This document shows, piece by piece, positions 1 through 6,232 of a stretch of DNA of 6,395 nt. This DNA is from JAWXUT01 sp044426075 (lineage in GTDB: Bacteria > Bacillota > Clostridia > Christensenellales > DTU072), in the NCBI GenBank assembly GCA_044426075.1, contig JAWXUT010000097.1, forward strand, positions 1-6,395. The letters are read 5' to 3'. The notes beneath the pieces were generated by a model. That model was not told the origin of the DNA and searched no databases. It saw only the letters and a list, made by a program, of their open reading frames with translations. Every line of letters begins with the position of its first letter. The stretch's first letter is position 1. A program made the position numbers and the translations under genes.

Positions 1-12
1 GAACAAATGGTG

Positions 13-223
13 AAACGCAATGCATACAATCGTAGGGTGCGTTAGTCCTCTGACGCCCGCATCCATATTGAAAATTTGGTGTTATTGGGATTGTATGTTT
101 ATTTAAGTATCAAGGAAACGACGATGTAAACTTGTGAAAATACATTTTATCGTGGAATAATATTTTAATGCGGTTTCGGGCGTCAGAGGACTACCACCCT
201 ACGATTGTATAGATTATGCGTTT
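13..223. repeat. Long imperfect inverted repeat, arms 13-59 and 177-223
   Basis: The left arm core at 24-39 (ATACAATCGTAGGGTG) followed by 42-59 recurs as the reverse complement of 177-210, differing by a two-base indel and one substitution where the two stretches meet. Outside the core, AAACGCA at 13-19 pairs with TGCGTTT at 217-223. The spacer of about 117 bases (60-176) is AT-rich and shows no open frame of note. An RNA copy would fold into a long stem. The two arms are too similar to be chance. The block resembles an interspersed chromosomal repeat; its mobility is inferred only from its form. Confidence 0.7.
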
Positions 224-260
224 AAACAATAACGACGATCTATATAATTTTATCCACAAT

Positions 261-346
261 TCGCGCAAGCGACTTTCATTTGCTTGTAAATTTCATTCCG
301 ATAGGAATTTCACTGCCACGCTGTGGCAATTTCATTGCATTTTATT
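261..346. repeat. Array of short hairpins with TTTCAT linkers
   Basis: Linker copies TTTCAT, TTTCAT, TTTCAC and TTTCAT begin at 274, 291, 308 and 330, so the first three are spaced exactly 17 bases apart and the next 22. Between the linkers are small palindromes: TCGC/GCGA with a GCAA loop (261-272), ATTT/AAAT extended by a G-T and a C-G pair (278-291), ATTCC/GGAAT with a GATA loop (295-308), and TGCCAC/GTGGCA with a GCT loop (314-328). This is an iterated hairpin repeat, with stem sequences that differ while the linker stays constant. I know of no proven function for it. Confidence 0.6.
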
Positions 347-381
347 GCGTGTTGCCATTTGTTCCACTATTAAACCCAACA

Positions 382-402
382 AAACAACACCGTAAGTTGT
401 TT
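382..402. other. Small hairpin in the gap before the MFS promoter
   Basis: AAACAAC (382-388) pairs with GTTGTTT (396-402) around a 7-base loop. A competing pairing joins ACACC (387-391) with GGTGT (409-413). No T-run follows, so it is a weak terminator candidate at best for anything transcribed from the left. It may simply be chance in AT-rich DNA. I see nothing else between 365 and 436. Confidence 0.2.
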
Positions 403-436
403 ATTTGTGGTGTGATGTAAAATAAGAGGCAAATGT

Positions 437-465
437 TTGACTTGTAATGGCTTAAATGTTATACT
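437..465 (+). promoter_or_regulatory. Promoter of the MFS transporter gene
   Basis: The -35 box is TTGACT (437-442), the spacer is exactly 17 bases and the -10 box is TATACT (460-465). The -10 is preceded by TG at 457-458, which makes it an extended -10. Standard spacing puts the transcription start near 472, giving a leader of about 20 bases before the ATG at 492. No operator-like palindrome overlaps the boxes. Confidence 0.8.
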
Positions 466-475
466 CTACTCGGGC

Positions 476-483
476 AAAGGGAG
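476..483 (+). promoter_or_regulatory. Ribosome binding site of the MFS gene
   Basis: AAAGGGAG lies 8 bases before the ATG at 492. This fixes the start there rather than at the in-frame ATG at 456, which lies inside the promoter upstream of the predicted transcript start. Confidence 0.8.
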
Positions 484-491
484 TGGTGTAT

Positions 492-1724
492 ATGAAGAAG
501 TGTTTTAATGCGTTAAAAGGAATGAGAAGAGAGTTGCTGCTATTCTTTATTTTGATAGGGGTAGTTGCGTTTGCAAATGGTTTGAGCGACTCAATATTTT
601 CAAATTATTATAAAGATGCATATGATATTAATGAAGTGCAACGCGCATTTATAGAAATTCCTCGCGAGATACCAGGGCTTATTTGCGTGCTTATTATCAG
701 CGCACTTTCGTTTATAGGAGACTTTCGCATAGCGTTTATTGCACAACTGCTTTCTTGTATAGGAATAACGGTGCTCGGTTTTATTACACCTTCATTTAGC
801 ATAATGTTGATATTCTTATTTATAAATTCATTGGGTATGCACTTGTTTATGCCATTATCTGACAAAATTGGAATGTCACTTGCAGAACCAGACAAAGTAG
901 GCGTAAGAGTGGGGCAATATGGCAGTGTGAAAACTGCGGTGGCGTTTTTTACTGGAATACTTGTTTTTGTGGGATTTTATACCGACTTCTTTTCATTTAC
1001 AACAGATATAAAATGGGTTTTTGTAATTAGCGGAATAGGATTTTTTGTGGCAGCAGTGGTGGCTTTTCTACTTGTTAAAGAGACCAAAAAGAATGAAATT
1101 GTGCCAACTAAAACGAAGTTTAAATTCCTTTTTCGCAAAGAATATAAATATTATTATTTGCTTACAGTTTTGCACGGCGTACAGAAGCAAATTGCATATG
1201 TTTTTGGATCTTGGGTAATTGTAGATTTGCTATTAAAGGGCGCAGATGTAATGAGTTTGTTGACTATTGCAAGTAGCTTTTTGGGCATATTTTTCTTCCG
1301 CTTTGTGGGCAAATGGCTAGACACAAAGGGCATTAAATTTATGATGTTTTTTGATGCGCTAAGCTTTATATTCGTGTACACAATTTATGGATTTGTAGTG
1401 CTACTTATAACAAAAGAAGTGTTGCCTGATTCTTCATTTTTGGTGATGATTATTTATGTGCTTTTTGTATTAGATAGGCTTTCTATGCAAGTTGGCGTGG
1501 TAAAATCGGTATATATGAGGCGCATTGCACTTGACCCTTCCGAAGTCACCCGCGCACTTTCTACCGGCACCAGTTTAGACCACGCTGCCGCAATTATAGC
1601 AGCGCAAATTAGTGGACTTGTTTGGGCATATTTTGGAGCACATTGGGTGTTCTTTATAGCTGCATTTTTCTCGCTTGGCAACCTTTTTGTAGCGTTTAAA
1701 ATAAAAGAACCTAAAATTAATTAA
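492..1724 (+). CDS. MFS-family transporter, substrate unknown
   Basis: This 410-residue inner-membrane protein has about twelve hydrophobic segments, the layout and length of the major facilitator superfamily. Likely helices lie near residues 13-36, 56-75, 79-98, 101-125, 145-165, 174-196, 219-247, 250-271, 281-307, 313-330, 362-381 and 384-402. A lysine-rich central loop (about 197-218) separates the two halves, as expected for the cytoplasmic loop between helices 6 and 7. GKWLDTKG (273-280) fits the G-x3-D-x2-G motif of the loop between helices 8 and 9; the equivalent motif in the N-terminal half is degenerate (GDFR, 76-79). The start at 492 is chosen from the ribosome binding site and promoter; an in-frame upstream ATG at 456 would add 12 residues but lies within the promoter. 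The gene is monocistronic and ends 6 bases from the convergent ABC-F gene. The family call is firm, but nothing in the sequence or context reveals substrate or direction of transport. Confidence 0.85.
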   Translation: MKKCFNALKGMRRELLLFFILIGVVAFANGLSDSIFSNYYKDAYDINEVQRAFIEIPREIPGLICVLIISALSFIGDFRIAFIAQLLSCIGITVLGFITPSFSIMLIFLFINSLGMHLFMPLSDKIGMSLAEPDKVGVRVGQYGSVKTAVAFFTGILVFVGFYTDFFSFTTDIKWVFVISGIGFFVAAVVAFLLVKETKKNEIVPTKTKFKFLFRKEYKYYYLLTVLHGVQKQIAYVFGSWVIVDLLLKGADVMSLLTIASSFLGIFFFRFVGKWLDTKGIKFMMFFDALSFIFVYTIYGFVVLLITKEVLPDSSFLVMIIYVLFVLDRLSMQVGVVKSVYMRRIALDPSEVTRALSTGTSLDHAAAIIAAQISGLVWAYFGAHWVFFIAAFFSLGNLFVAFKIKEPKIN

Positions 1725-1730
1725 TTCTCT

Positions 1731-3617
1731 TTATGACAACTTAAAATATTCATCATAATATGTATCTAAAGTGGATTGCATAGCGTCATACTCGGCTTTA
1801 ACTTCGTTGTATTTTATATAATTGGAAGCAATTTCTGGGAGATATAACTCGCTTTCTTTTTCTGCTATTGCAGTTTCTAATTGGGCGATATCTTTTTCTA
1901 GCTTTGAAATTCGCTGTTTTTTTGCGACTTCTGCACTGCGGTCTTTTGCAGAACGATATGCTTTTTTAACTGTGGGCTGCTCAAGGCGCGCCTCTTGTTC
2001 TTCTTTTTGGCGCACCACTTCTTCTGCCTTTTTGCTTAACAAATATTCATCATAATTGCCAAGATATGTGCGCAGTTTTTGCTCGGTGAGCTCTAGCGTT
2101 TTTGTTGCCAGTTTGTTTAAAAAATACCTATCGTGAGACACAAAAATCAACGTGCCCTCATAGCGCAAAAGTGCGTTTTCTAGCGCTTCGCGACTGTTTA
2201 AATCAAGGTGGTTTGTGGGCTCATCTAGTATTAGCAAGTTGCTTTTTTCTGCCATTACAATTGCAAAGCCTAGCTTCGCACGCTCGCCTCCACTTAGCAC
2301 GGATATCTTTTTATTTATGTCTTCAGCACCCAGAAGCAAGCCTCCTAAAATACCGCGCATCTCTGTTTGTGATGCCCTACTGTGCCTACTCCACAACTCC
2401 TCCAACACGGTGTTTGTAAAGTCAATGTTTAAGTTTTCTTGATCGTAGTAGCCTATGCGAACACCCGCACCATACTTAATTCTAAAGTCCGCATTTTTAA
2501 CTAGTGCCTTAATAAGAGTTGATTTGCCTGTTCCATTTGCACCCAATATTGCAACCCTTTCTTTTCTAAACACTGAACAAGTTACATCGCCACAAAGCTG
2601 CCTATCGGATACCATAAGTGGCATTTCAGTTACCGTTAACACCTCTTTTGAACTATCGCGGTCAAATGTAAAATTGAACTTTGGAGCCTTTTCGTATGTG
2701 CGAGGGGGCTTTAATACTTCCATATTTGCAAGTTGGTGCAATCTGCTTTTTGCACTATTACTAGTGGTTGCGCGCGCAATATTTTTTTCAGCATACTCTT
2801 GCATACTGCTAATTTGCTGTTGCTGTTTTTCATATTCTTTTAGGCGGAACTTAACCAGCTCTTCTTTTGTAACCTTGTATTTTGAATAGTTTCCAGTGAA
2901 GCGCTCAACCTCTTTATCTTGCAACTCCCAAATGTAACCCACCATTTTATCTAAAAAATATCTGTCATGAGACACTATAATTATGGCGCCTTTGTAGGTT
3001 GACAAATAGTCTTCTAGCCATTGTAGCGTTGCAAAATCTAGGTGGTTTGTGGGTTCATCTAAAATTAATACTTCGGGGGCTTCTAAAAGGAGTTTAGCAA
3101 GCGCAAGGCGGGTCTTTTCACCTCCGCTCATTGTGCTTATTGTTTGATTGTATTTGCCTGCAAATCCCATGCCGTTTAACACGGTTTTAACTTTGATTTC
3201 GGTGTTGTAGCCGTCGCGCGCAAAAATTTCTGCACCTATTCTGTCGTATTCTGCCACAATTTTTCTGTATTCTAGCGTGCTGTGGTCAACGGCTGACATT
3301 GCACAAGATAAATCCTCTTGCTTCTGCACTTTTGCGGTGACTTCTTTAAACACGCTCATCATCTCTTCATATACAGGAGTATCTTTTTCTAATCCGGTGT
3401 TTTGTTGTAAATATCCTATTGTTAATTGCGATTTTTTGATTATTTTGCCAGCGGTGGCTTCCAATTCACCCAAAATTAGACGCAACAATGTCGTCTTTCC
3501 GCCTCCGTTTTTGCCGATTAAACCTATGCGGTCACCGTCATTTACTTTTATATTCAAATTTTCTAACGTGGTTTGGTGATTGTATCCAAAATCCACATTT
3601 TCTATGGTAATTAGCAT
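1731..3617 (-). CDS. ABC-F family ATPase, YdiF-like, ribosome-associated
   Basis: This 628-residue protein has two ATP-binding cassettes and no membrane segment, which defines the soluble ABC-F family of translation factors that act at the ribosomal E site. Cassette 1 has Walker A GKNGGGKT (35-42), signature MSGGE (163-167), Walker B with D187-E188 and the H-loop His217. Cassette 2 has Walker A GANGTGKS (359-366), signature LSGGE (441-445), D465-E466 and His495. Both carry DEPTNHLD. The charged, Gln-rich linker (about 240-325) corresponds to the segment that contacts P-site tRNA in known members. A charged helical tail (about 530-628) looks like a C-terminal coiled coil. Order, length and linker resemble Bacillus subtilis YdiF as I remember it. 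All catalytic residues are present, so it should be active. The linker is not conspicuously extended, so a housekeeping role seems likelier than antibiotic resistance, but the sequence alone cannot decide. Its promoter suggests a leaderless mRNA. Confidence 0.93.
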   Translation of the reverse strand: MLITIENVDFGYNHQTTLENLNIKVNDGDRIGLIGKNGGGKTTLLRLILGELEATAGKIIKKSQLTIGYLQQNTGLEKDTPVYEEMMSVFKEVTAKVQKQEDLSCAMSAVDHSTLEYRKIVAEYDRIGAEIFARDGYNTEIKVKTVLNGMGFAGKYNQTISTMSGGEKTRLALAKLLLEAPEVLILDEPTNHLDFATLQWLEDYLSTYKGAIIIVSHDRYFLDKMVGYIWELQDKEVERFTGNYSKYKVTKEELVKFRLKEYEKQQQQISSMQEYAEKNIARATTSNSAKSRLHQLANMEVLKPPRTYEKAPKFNFTFDRDSSKEVLTVTEMPLMVSDRQLCGDVTCSVFRKERVAILGANGTGKSTLIKALVKNADFRIKYGAGVRIGYYDQENLNIDFTNTVLEELWSRHSRASQTEMRGILGGLLLGAEDINKKISVLSGGERAKLGFAIVMAEKSNLLILDEPTNHLDLNSREALENALLRYEGTLIFVSHDRYFLNKLATKTLELTEQKLRTYLGNYDEYLLSKKAEEVVRQKEEQEARLEQPTVKKAYRSAKDRSAEVAKKQRISKLEKDIAQLETAIAEKESELYLPEIASNYIKYNEVKAEYDAMQSTLDTYYDEYFKLS

Positions 3618-3623
3618 GCCTAC

Positions 3624-3652
3624 ATTATAGTAAACTTAATGGATTAAGTCAA
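3624..3652 (-). promoter_or_regulatory. Promoter of the ABC-F gene, predicting a leaderless mRNA
   Basis: Read on the minus strand, the -35 box is TTGACT (3652-3647), the spacer is 17 bases and the -10 box is a perfect TATAAT (3629-3624). Only six bases separate the -10 from the ATG, so standard geometry puts +1 at 3617, the A of the start codon. There is no room for a Shine-Dalgarno site; GTAGGC directly before the ATG is too close to serve as one. Confidence 0.85.
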
Positions 3653-3718
3653 TTGTTATATTGCCATTTTAAATTTACTATTTTAATGCCATTAATTTTT
3701 TTTGTTGGTGCAATATGT

Positions 3719-3747
3719 TTGAAAAAATGTTTTAGTTTTGGTACAAT
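3719..3747 (+). promoter_or_regulatory. Promoter of the purC-purF operon
   Basis: The -35 box is TTGAAA (3719-3724), the spacer is 17 bases and the -10 box is TACAAT (3742-3747), preceded by TG at 3739-3740 as an extended -10. The predicted start is near 3754, leaving about 25 bases of leader. That is too short for a purine riboswitch or an attenuator. I see no clear PurBox palindrome in 3618-3778. The promoter is back to back with that of the ABC-F gene; the two -35 boxes are 66 bases apart. Confidence 0.8.
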
Positions 3748-3765
3748 GTATATATTAATAAGTAC

Positions 3766-3772
3766 AAAGGAG
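3766..3772 (+). promoter_or_regulatory. Ribosome binding site of purC
   Basis: AAAGGAG sits 6 bases before the ATG at 3779 and fixes the start. The open frame extends upstream to an ATG at 3653, but that lies about 100 bases before the predicted transcript start. Confidence 0.85.
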
Positions 3773-3778
3773 TACCCC

Positions 3779-4489
3779 ATGCAAAAAACCACTCAACTTT
3801 ATGAAGGCAAAGCAAAAAAAGTATTCGCAACAACCGACCCAGATGTCGTAATGGTGCAATACAAAGACGATGCAACCGCATTTAATGGCTTGAAAAAGGG
3901 TCAAATTGAAGGCAAAGGCATTGTAAACAACAGATGTTCAAACTTCCTATTTAAAATGCTTGAAACAAAGGGCATTCCTACCCACCTTATTGAAGAAATT
4001 AGCGACACAGAAACCTATGTTAAAAAGGTTGAAATTGTGCTACTTGAAGTTATTGTAAGAAACATTGCTGCGGGTAGTTTAAGCAAAAGGCTTGGCATTC
4101 CAGAAGGAACTCCAATGGCACAAACAGTACTAGAATTCAGCTATAAAGATGACGCGCTTGGCGACCCAATGATAAACGATTATCACGCACTTGCAATGGG
4201 CGTTGCAACAGAAGAAGAAATTGCAAAAATCAAAGCAATGGCATTTAAAATAAACGACATTTTGCGTGCATATATGGCAGAAATTAATGTTGATTTAATA
4301 GATTTCAAATTAGAGTTCGGCAGATATCACGGTGATATAATTTTGGCAGACGAGATTTCACCAGACACTTGCAGATTCTGGGATAGCACAACAAAAGAAA
4401 AATTAGACAAAGATAGATTCCGCCGTGATATGGGTGGAGTTGAAGACGCTTATCGCGAATTGATGTCACGCTTGATGGGAGATAAATAA
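3779..4489 (+). CDS. purC: SAICAR synthetase (phosphoribosylaminoimidazole-succinocarboxamide synthase)
   Basis: PurC joins CAIR and aspartate with ATP hydrolysis to form SAICAR in the cytosolic de novo purine pathway. The protein is 236 residues, the usual length of the bacterial single-domain enzyme. Family motifs run through it: YEGKAKKVF (8-16) in the nucleotide-binding N-terminal lobe, KGIVNN (46-51), EVIVRNIAAGS (90-100), LIDFKLEFG (173-181), LADEISPDTCRFWD (189-202) and DKDRFRRDMG (210-219). One oddity is Leu88 (codon CTA at 4040), where the first family signature normally has proline just before the L/V-E; a single base change from CCA would explain it. The start at 3779 is set by the ribosome binding site and matches where homologues begin. 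It is the first gene of a two-gene unit; its stop codon touches the purF start. No riboswitch precedes it. Confidence 0.97.
   Translation: MQKTTQLYEGKAKKVFATTDPDVVMVQYKDDATAFNGLKKGQIEGKGIVNNRCSNFLFKMLETKGIPTHLIEEISDTETYVKKVEIVLLEVIVRNIAAGSLSKRLGIPEGTPMAQTVLEFSYKDDALGDPMINDYHALAMGVATEEEIAKIKAMAFKINDILRAYMAEINVDLIDFKLEFGRYHGDIILADEISPDTCRFWDSTTKEKLDKDRFRRDMGGVEDAYRELMSRLMGDK
4477..4481 (+). promoter_or_regulatory. Ribosome binding site of purF inside purC
   Basis: GGGAG in the last codons of purC lies 8 bases before the purF ATG at 4490. The purC stop (TAA, 4487-4489) and this ATG are adjacent, so ribosomes finishing purC can restart on purF, an arrangement that favours translational coupling. 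Confidence 0.7.
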
Positions 4490-5920
4490 ATGGCAAGTTG
4501 CATAATTCCACAAAGGGAATTTGGTGTGCACGAAGAGTGCGGTGTATTTGGCATAATTTCACCAGAAGCAAAACCACTTGCGCGCGACATTTATTTTGGC
4601 TTGTTCGCATTGCAACACAGAGGGCAAGAGAGCGCAGGCATCGCGGTTCAATATGACAAAAGGCAAATTGCATATTACAAAAATATGGGATTAGTAAATG
4701 AAGTTTTTGGCGAAACCGAACTTGATTTATTGCCCGAAACCAATGTTGGCATCGGCCACGTAAGATACAGCACAACGGGAAGCAGCAACGTAGTAAACGC
4801 GCAACCAGTTGTATTTTATGGCAGACACGGCAGAATTGCTATTGCCCACAACGGAAACATAGTAAATGCAGAAGCTGTTAAGCAAAAGATGATAGATGCG
4901 GGGCATATTTTTCAAAGTTCAATTGACTCAGAAGTATTAGCCGCCCTAATCAACTTTTACAGTGAAAATTCCATTGAAGAAGGCATTCGCAAAGCTGCAG
5001 CCGAACTAGTTGGAGCATTTGCAATAGTAGTAGTTGCCGATAACAAGTTATTTGTGGTTCGTGACCAATATGGTTTAAAGCCTTGTGTTATGGGTCAGCG
5101 TGGTGATGAGATATTATTTGCTAGTGAATCTTGCGCGCTTGATGCGGTTGACGCAGTTCTTGTGCGTGACGTAGAGCCTGGCGAATTGATAACTGTTACC
5201 ACAGACGGCACAATTAAAAGTGAGATGCTTGCAAATATCACAAAAAGGTTGTGTGTATTTGAATATGTTTACCTTGCAAGAAGCGACAGTTATATGGACG
5301 GAGTTAACATTTACGATGCCAGATATCAATGTGGCAAGTTGCTAGCAAAACTACACAAAATCGATGCAGATATAGTTGCTGGCGTGCCAGATTCCGCACT
5401 AGTAACCGCACACGGATTTAGCGACGCAAGCGGGATTCCTTACGTAGACGCGTTGTCAAAAAATAGATATATCGGCAGAACATTTATTCAGCCCAGCCAA
5501 TCAATGCGCGAGAGCAGTGTTAAAATCAAACTAAACGCCTTCCGCGGAAACATTGCTGGCAAAAGATTGATTCTAATTGACGATAGCATTGTTCGTGGCA
5601 CAACTAGCAGAAAAATAGTTCAAATGCTTCGCAAAAGTGGCGTAAAAGAAGTTCATATGCTTGTAGCTTCCCCAATAGTTAGCTATCCTTGCTATTTTGG
5701 CGTTGATATGCAAAGCAAAGATCAACTAATTGGTCACAACCGCACAGAAGAAGATATCTGCAAACTTATAGGAGCCGATAGCCTACACTTCTTAAAACTT
5801 GACGAACTAACTGCTGCCTACTGTGGCGCACAAGGTACCGAATATTGCAAAGGTTGCTTCGACGGAAAATATCCAATGGATATTAGCGAATTTAACTGTG
5901 GCAAATTCAACCTAGAATAA
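4490..5920 (+). CDS. purF: Amidophosphoribosyltransferase (glutamine PRPP amidotransferase), Fe-S type
   Basis: PurF catalyses the first committed step of purine synthesis: PRPP plus glutamine gives phosphoribosylamine, glutamate and pyrophosphate. The protein is 476 residues. EECGVFGI (15-22) places the N-terminal nucleophile at Cys17, so a 16-residue propeptide must be removed. Other glutaminase motifs are LQHRGQESAG (41-50), GHVRYSTTG (89-97) and AHNGN (119-123). The phosphoribosyltransferase half has the PRPP-binding loop LIDDSIVRGTTS (362-373). Cys255, Cys401, Cys453 and Cys456 line up with the four 4Fe-4S ligands of the Bacillus subtilis enzyme, so this is the Bacillus class, which is typically oxygen-labile, unlike the Escherichia coli class that lacks propeptide and cluster. 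Feedback inhibition by purine nucleotides is a family property. The gene starts directly after the purC stop and is followed by a strong terminator, so no further pur gene is co-transcribed. Confidence 0.97.
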   Translation: MASCIIPQREFGVHEECGVFGIISPEAKPLARDIYFGLFALQHRGQESAGIAVQYDKRQIAYYKNMGLVNEVFGETELDLLPETNVGIGHVRYSTTGSSNVVNAQPVVFYGRHGRIAIAHNGNIVNAEAVKQKMIDAGHIFQSSIDSEVLAALINFYSENSIEEGIRKAAAELVGAFAIVVVADNKLFVVRDQYGLKPCVMGQRGDEILFASESCALDAVDAVLVRDVEPGELITVTTDGTIKSEMLANITKRLCVFEYVYLARSDSYMDGVNIYDARYQCGKLLAKLHKIDADIVAGVPDSALVTAHGFSDASGIPYVDALSKNRYIGRTFIQPSQSMRESSVKIKLNAFRGNIAGKRLILIDDSIVRGTTSRKIVQMLRKSGVKEVHMLVASPIVSYPCYFGVDMQSKDQLIGHNRTEEDICKLIGADSLHFLKLDELTAAYCGAQGTEYCKGCFDGKYPMDISEFNCGKFNLE

Positions 5921-5949
5921 TAATCTATACTATATTCTATAAAACTATA

Positions 5950-5985
5950 AAAAGGCTATAAAGATTGATTTCTTTATAGCCTTTT
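5950..5985 (+). terminator. Intrinsic terminator of the purC-purF operon
   Basis: A perfect 14-base-pair stem joins 5950-5963 with 5972-5985 around an 8-base loop (5964-5971). The descending arm ends in TTTT, followed by GTATT. It lies 29 bases after the purF stop. The ascending arm begins with AAAA, so the structure could also stop transcripts arriving from the right on the minus strand. Confidence 0.9.
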
Positions 5986-6045
5986 GTATTCATAATATAA
6001 GATTTGTTCCCAGCGTACAGCATACAATCAACCCTTTACGGGTTC

Positions 6046-6070
6046 TGAAGTGTACCCCATTTAGAGGACA
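6046..6070. mobile_element. Possible IS3-family-like terminal sequence or relic
   Basis: The stretch begins TGAAGTGTACCCC and continues to AGAGGACA. A TG start followed by GTACCCC and then GGACA resembles, from memory, the terminal inverted repeats of IS3-family elements. No orfA or orfB is recognisable on either side within the window and no second end is visible. It is at most one end of a degraded or miniature element, and chance resemblance is possible. Confidence 0.3.
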
Positions 6071-6189
6071 TATAAAAATGAAAAATTCTATTGCTATTTT
6101 CTGAGCTTTTAAAATATAAATACAAAACTGCAAAAACTTGTTTTTGTTGTAACCCTTTACGCGGATATATTTTGCGATACAATAAATAT

Positions 6190-6232
6190 GCGAAGGAACG
6201 CGCTCTACTTCTTCTATTGTTACTTCCTTCGC
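6190..6232. other. Hairpin with 9-base-pair GC-rich stem
   Basis: GCGAAGGAA (6190-6198) pairs perfectly with TTCCTTCGC (6224-6232) around a 25-base pyrimidine-rich loop. No T-run follows either arm, so it is not a standard terminator. In an otherwise AT-rich gap this stem stands out, but its role is unknown. Confidence 0.45.

Larger units (their letters stand above)
1..364. repeat. MITE-like non-coding block bounded by a 21-base inverted repeat
   Basis: Bases 1-21 and the reverse complement of 344-364 match at 18 of 21 positions; the outer ten (GAACAAATGG at 1-10, CCATTTGTTC at 355-364) are perfect. Between them lie a second inverted repeat (13-59 / 177-223) and a hairpin chain (261-346). 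No coding frame is visible. Short non-coding blocks with terminal inverted repeats are typical of miniature transposable elements or large interspersed repeats. Because the left arm starts at the first base of the window, I cannot see whether the repeat continues further left or whether a target-site duplication exists. It could also be two or three unrelated repeats side by side. Confidence 0.45.

Noticed and set aside
60..176. Weak promoter-like boxes (TTGAAA and TTGTGA) in the spacer of the left inverted repeat
   Set aside because: The paired -10 boxes match consensus poorly and no gene follows; such matches are common in AT-rich DNA.
261..346. CRISPR array
   Set aside because: The repeated unit is only six to eight bases, the intervals are self-complementary and shorter than spacers, and no cas gene is present.
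456..491. Upstream in-frame ATG extending the MFS protein by 12 residues
   Set aside because: It lies within the promoter, upstream of the predicted transcript start, and has no ribosome binding site.
2455..2889. Plus-strand open frame of 144 codons inside the ABC-F gene
   Set aside because: It is a shadow of the well-supported minus-strand gene, with composition driven by the opposite codons.
3661..3700. TGCCATT repeated at 3662 and 3687 as a possible operator
   Set aside because: It is a seven-base direct repeat without symmetry in AT-rich DNA, too weak to call a regulator site.
3653..3778. Upstream extension of purC by 42 residues
   Set aside because: The added residues do not match the family start, and the predicted transcript begins near 3754; the strong ribosome binding site points to 3779.
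4305..4775. Minus-strand open frame of 156 codons over the purC-purF junction
   Set aside because: It is antisense to two clearly recognised enzymes, shows no family motif and has no ribosome binding site or promoter.
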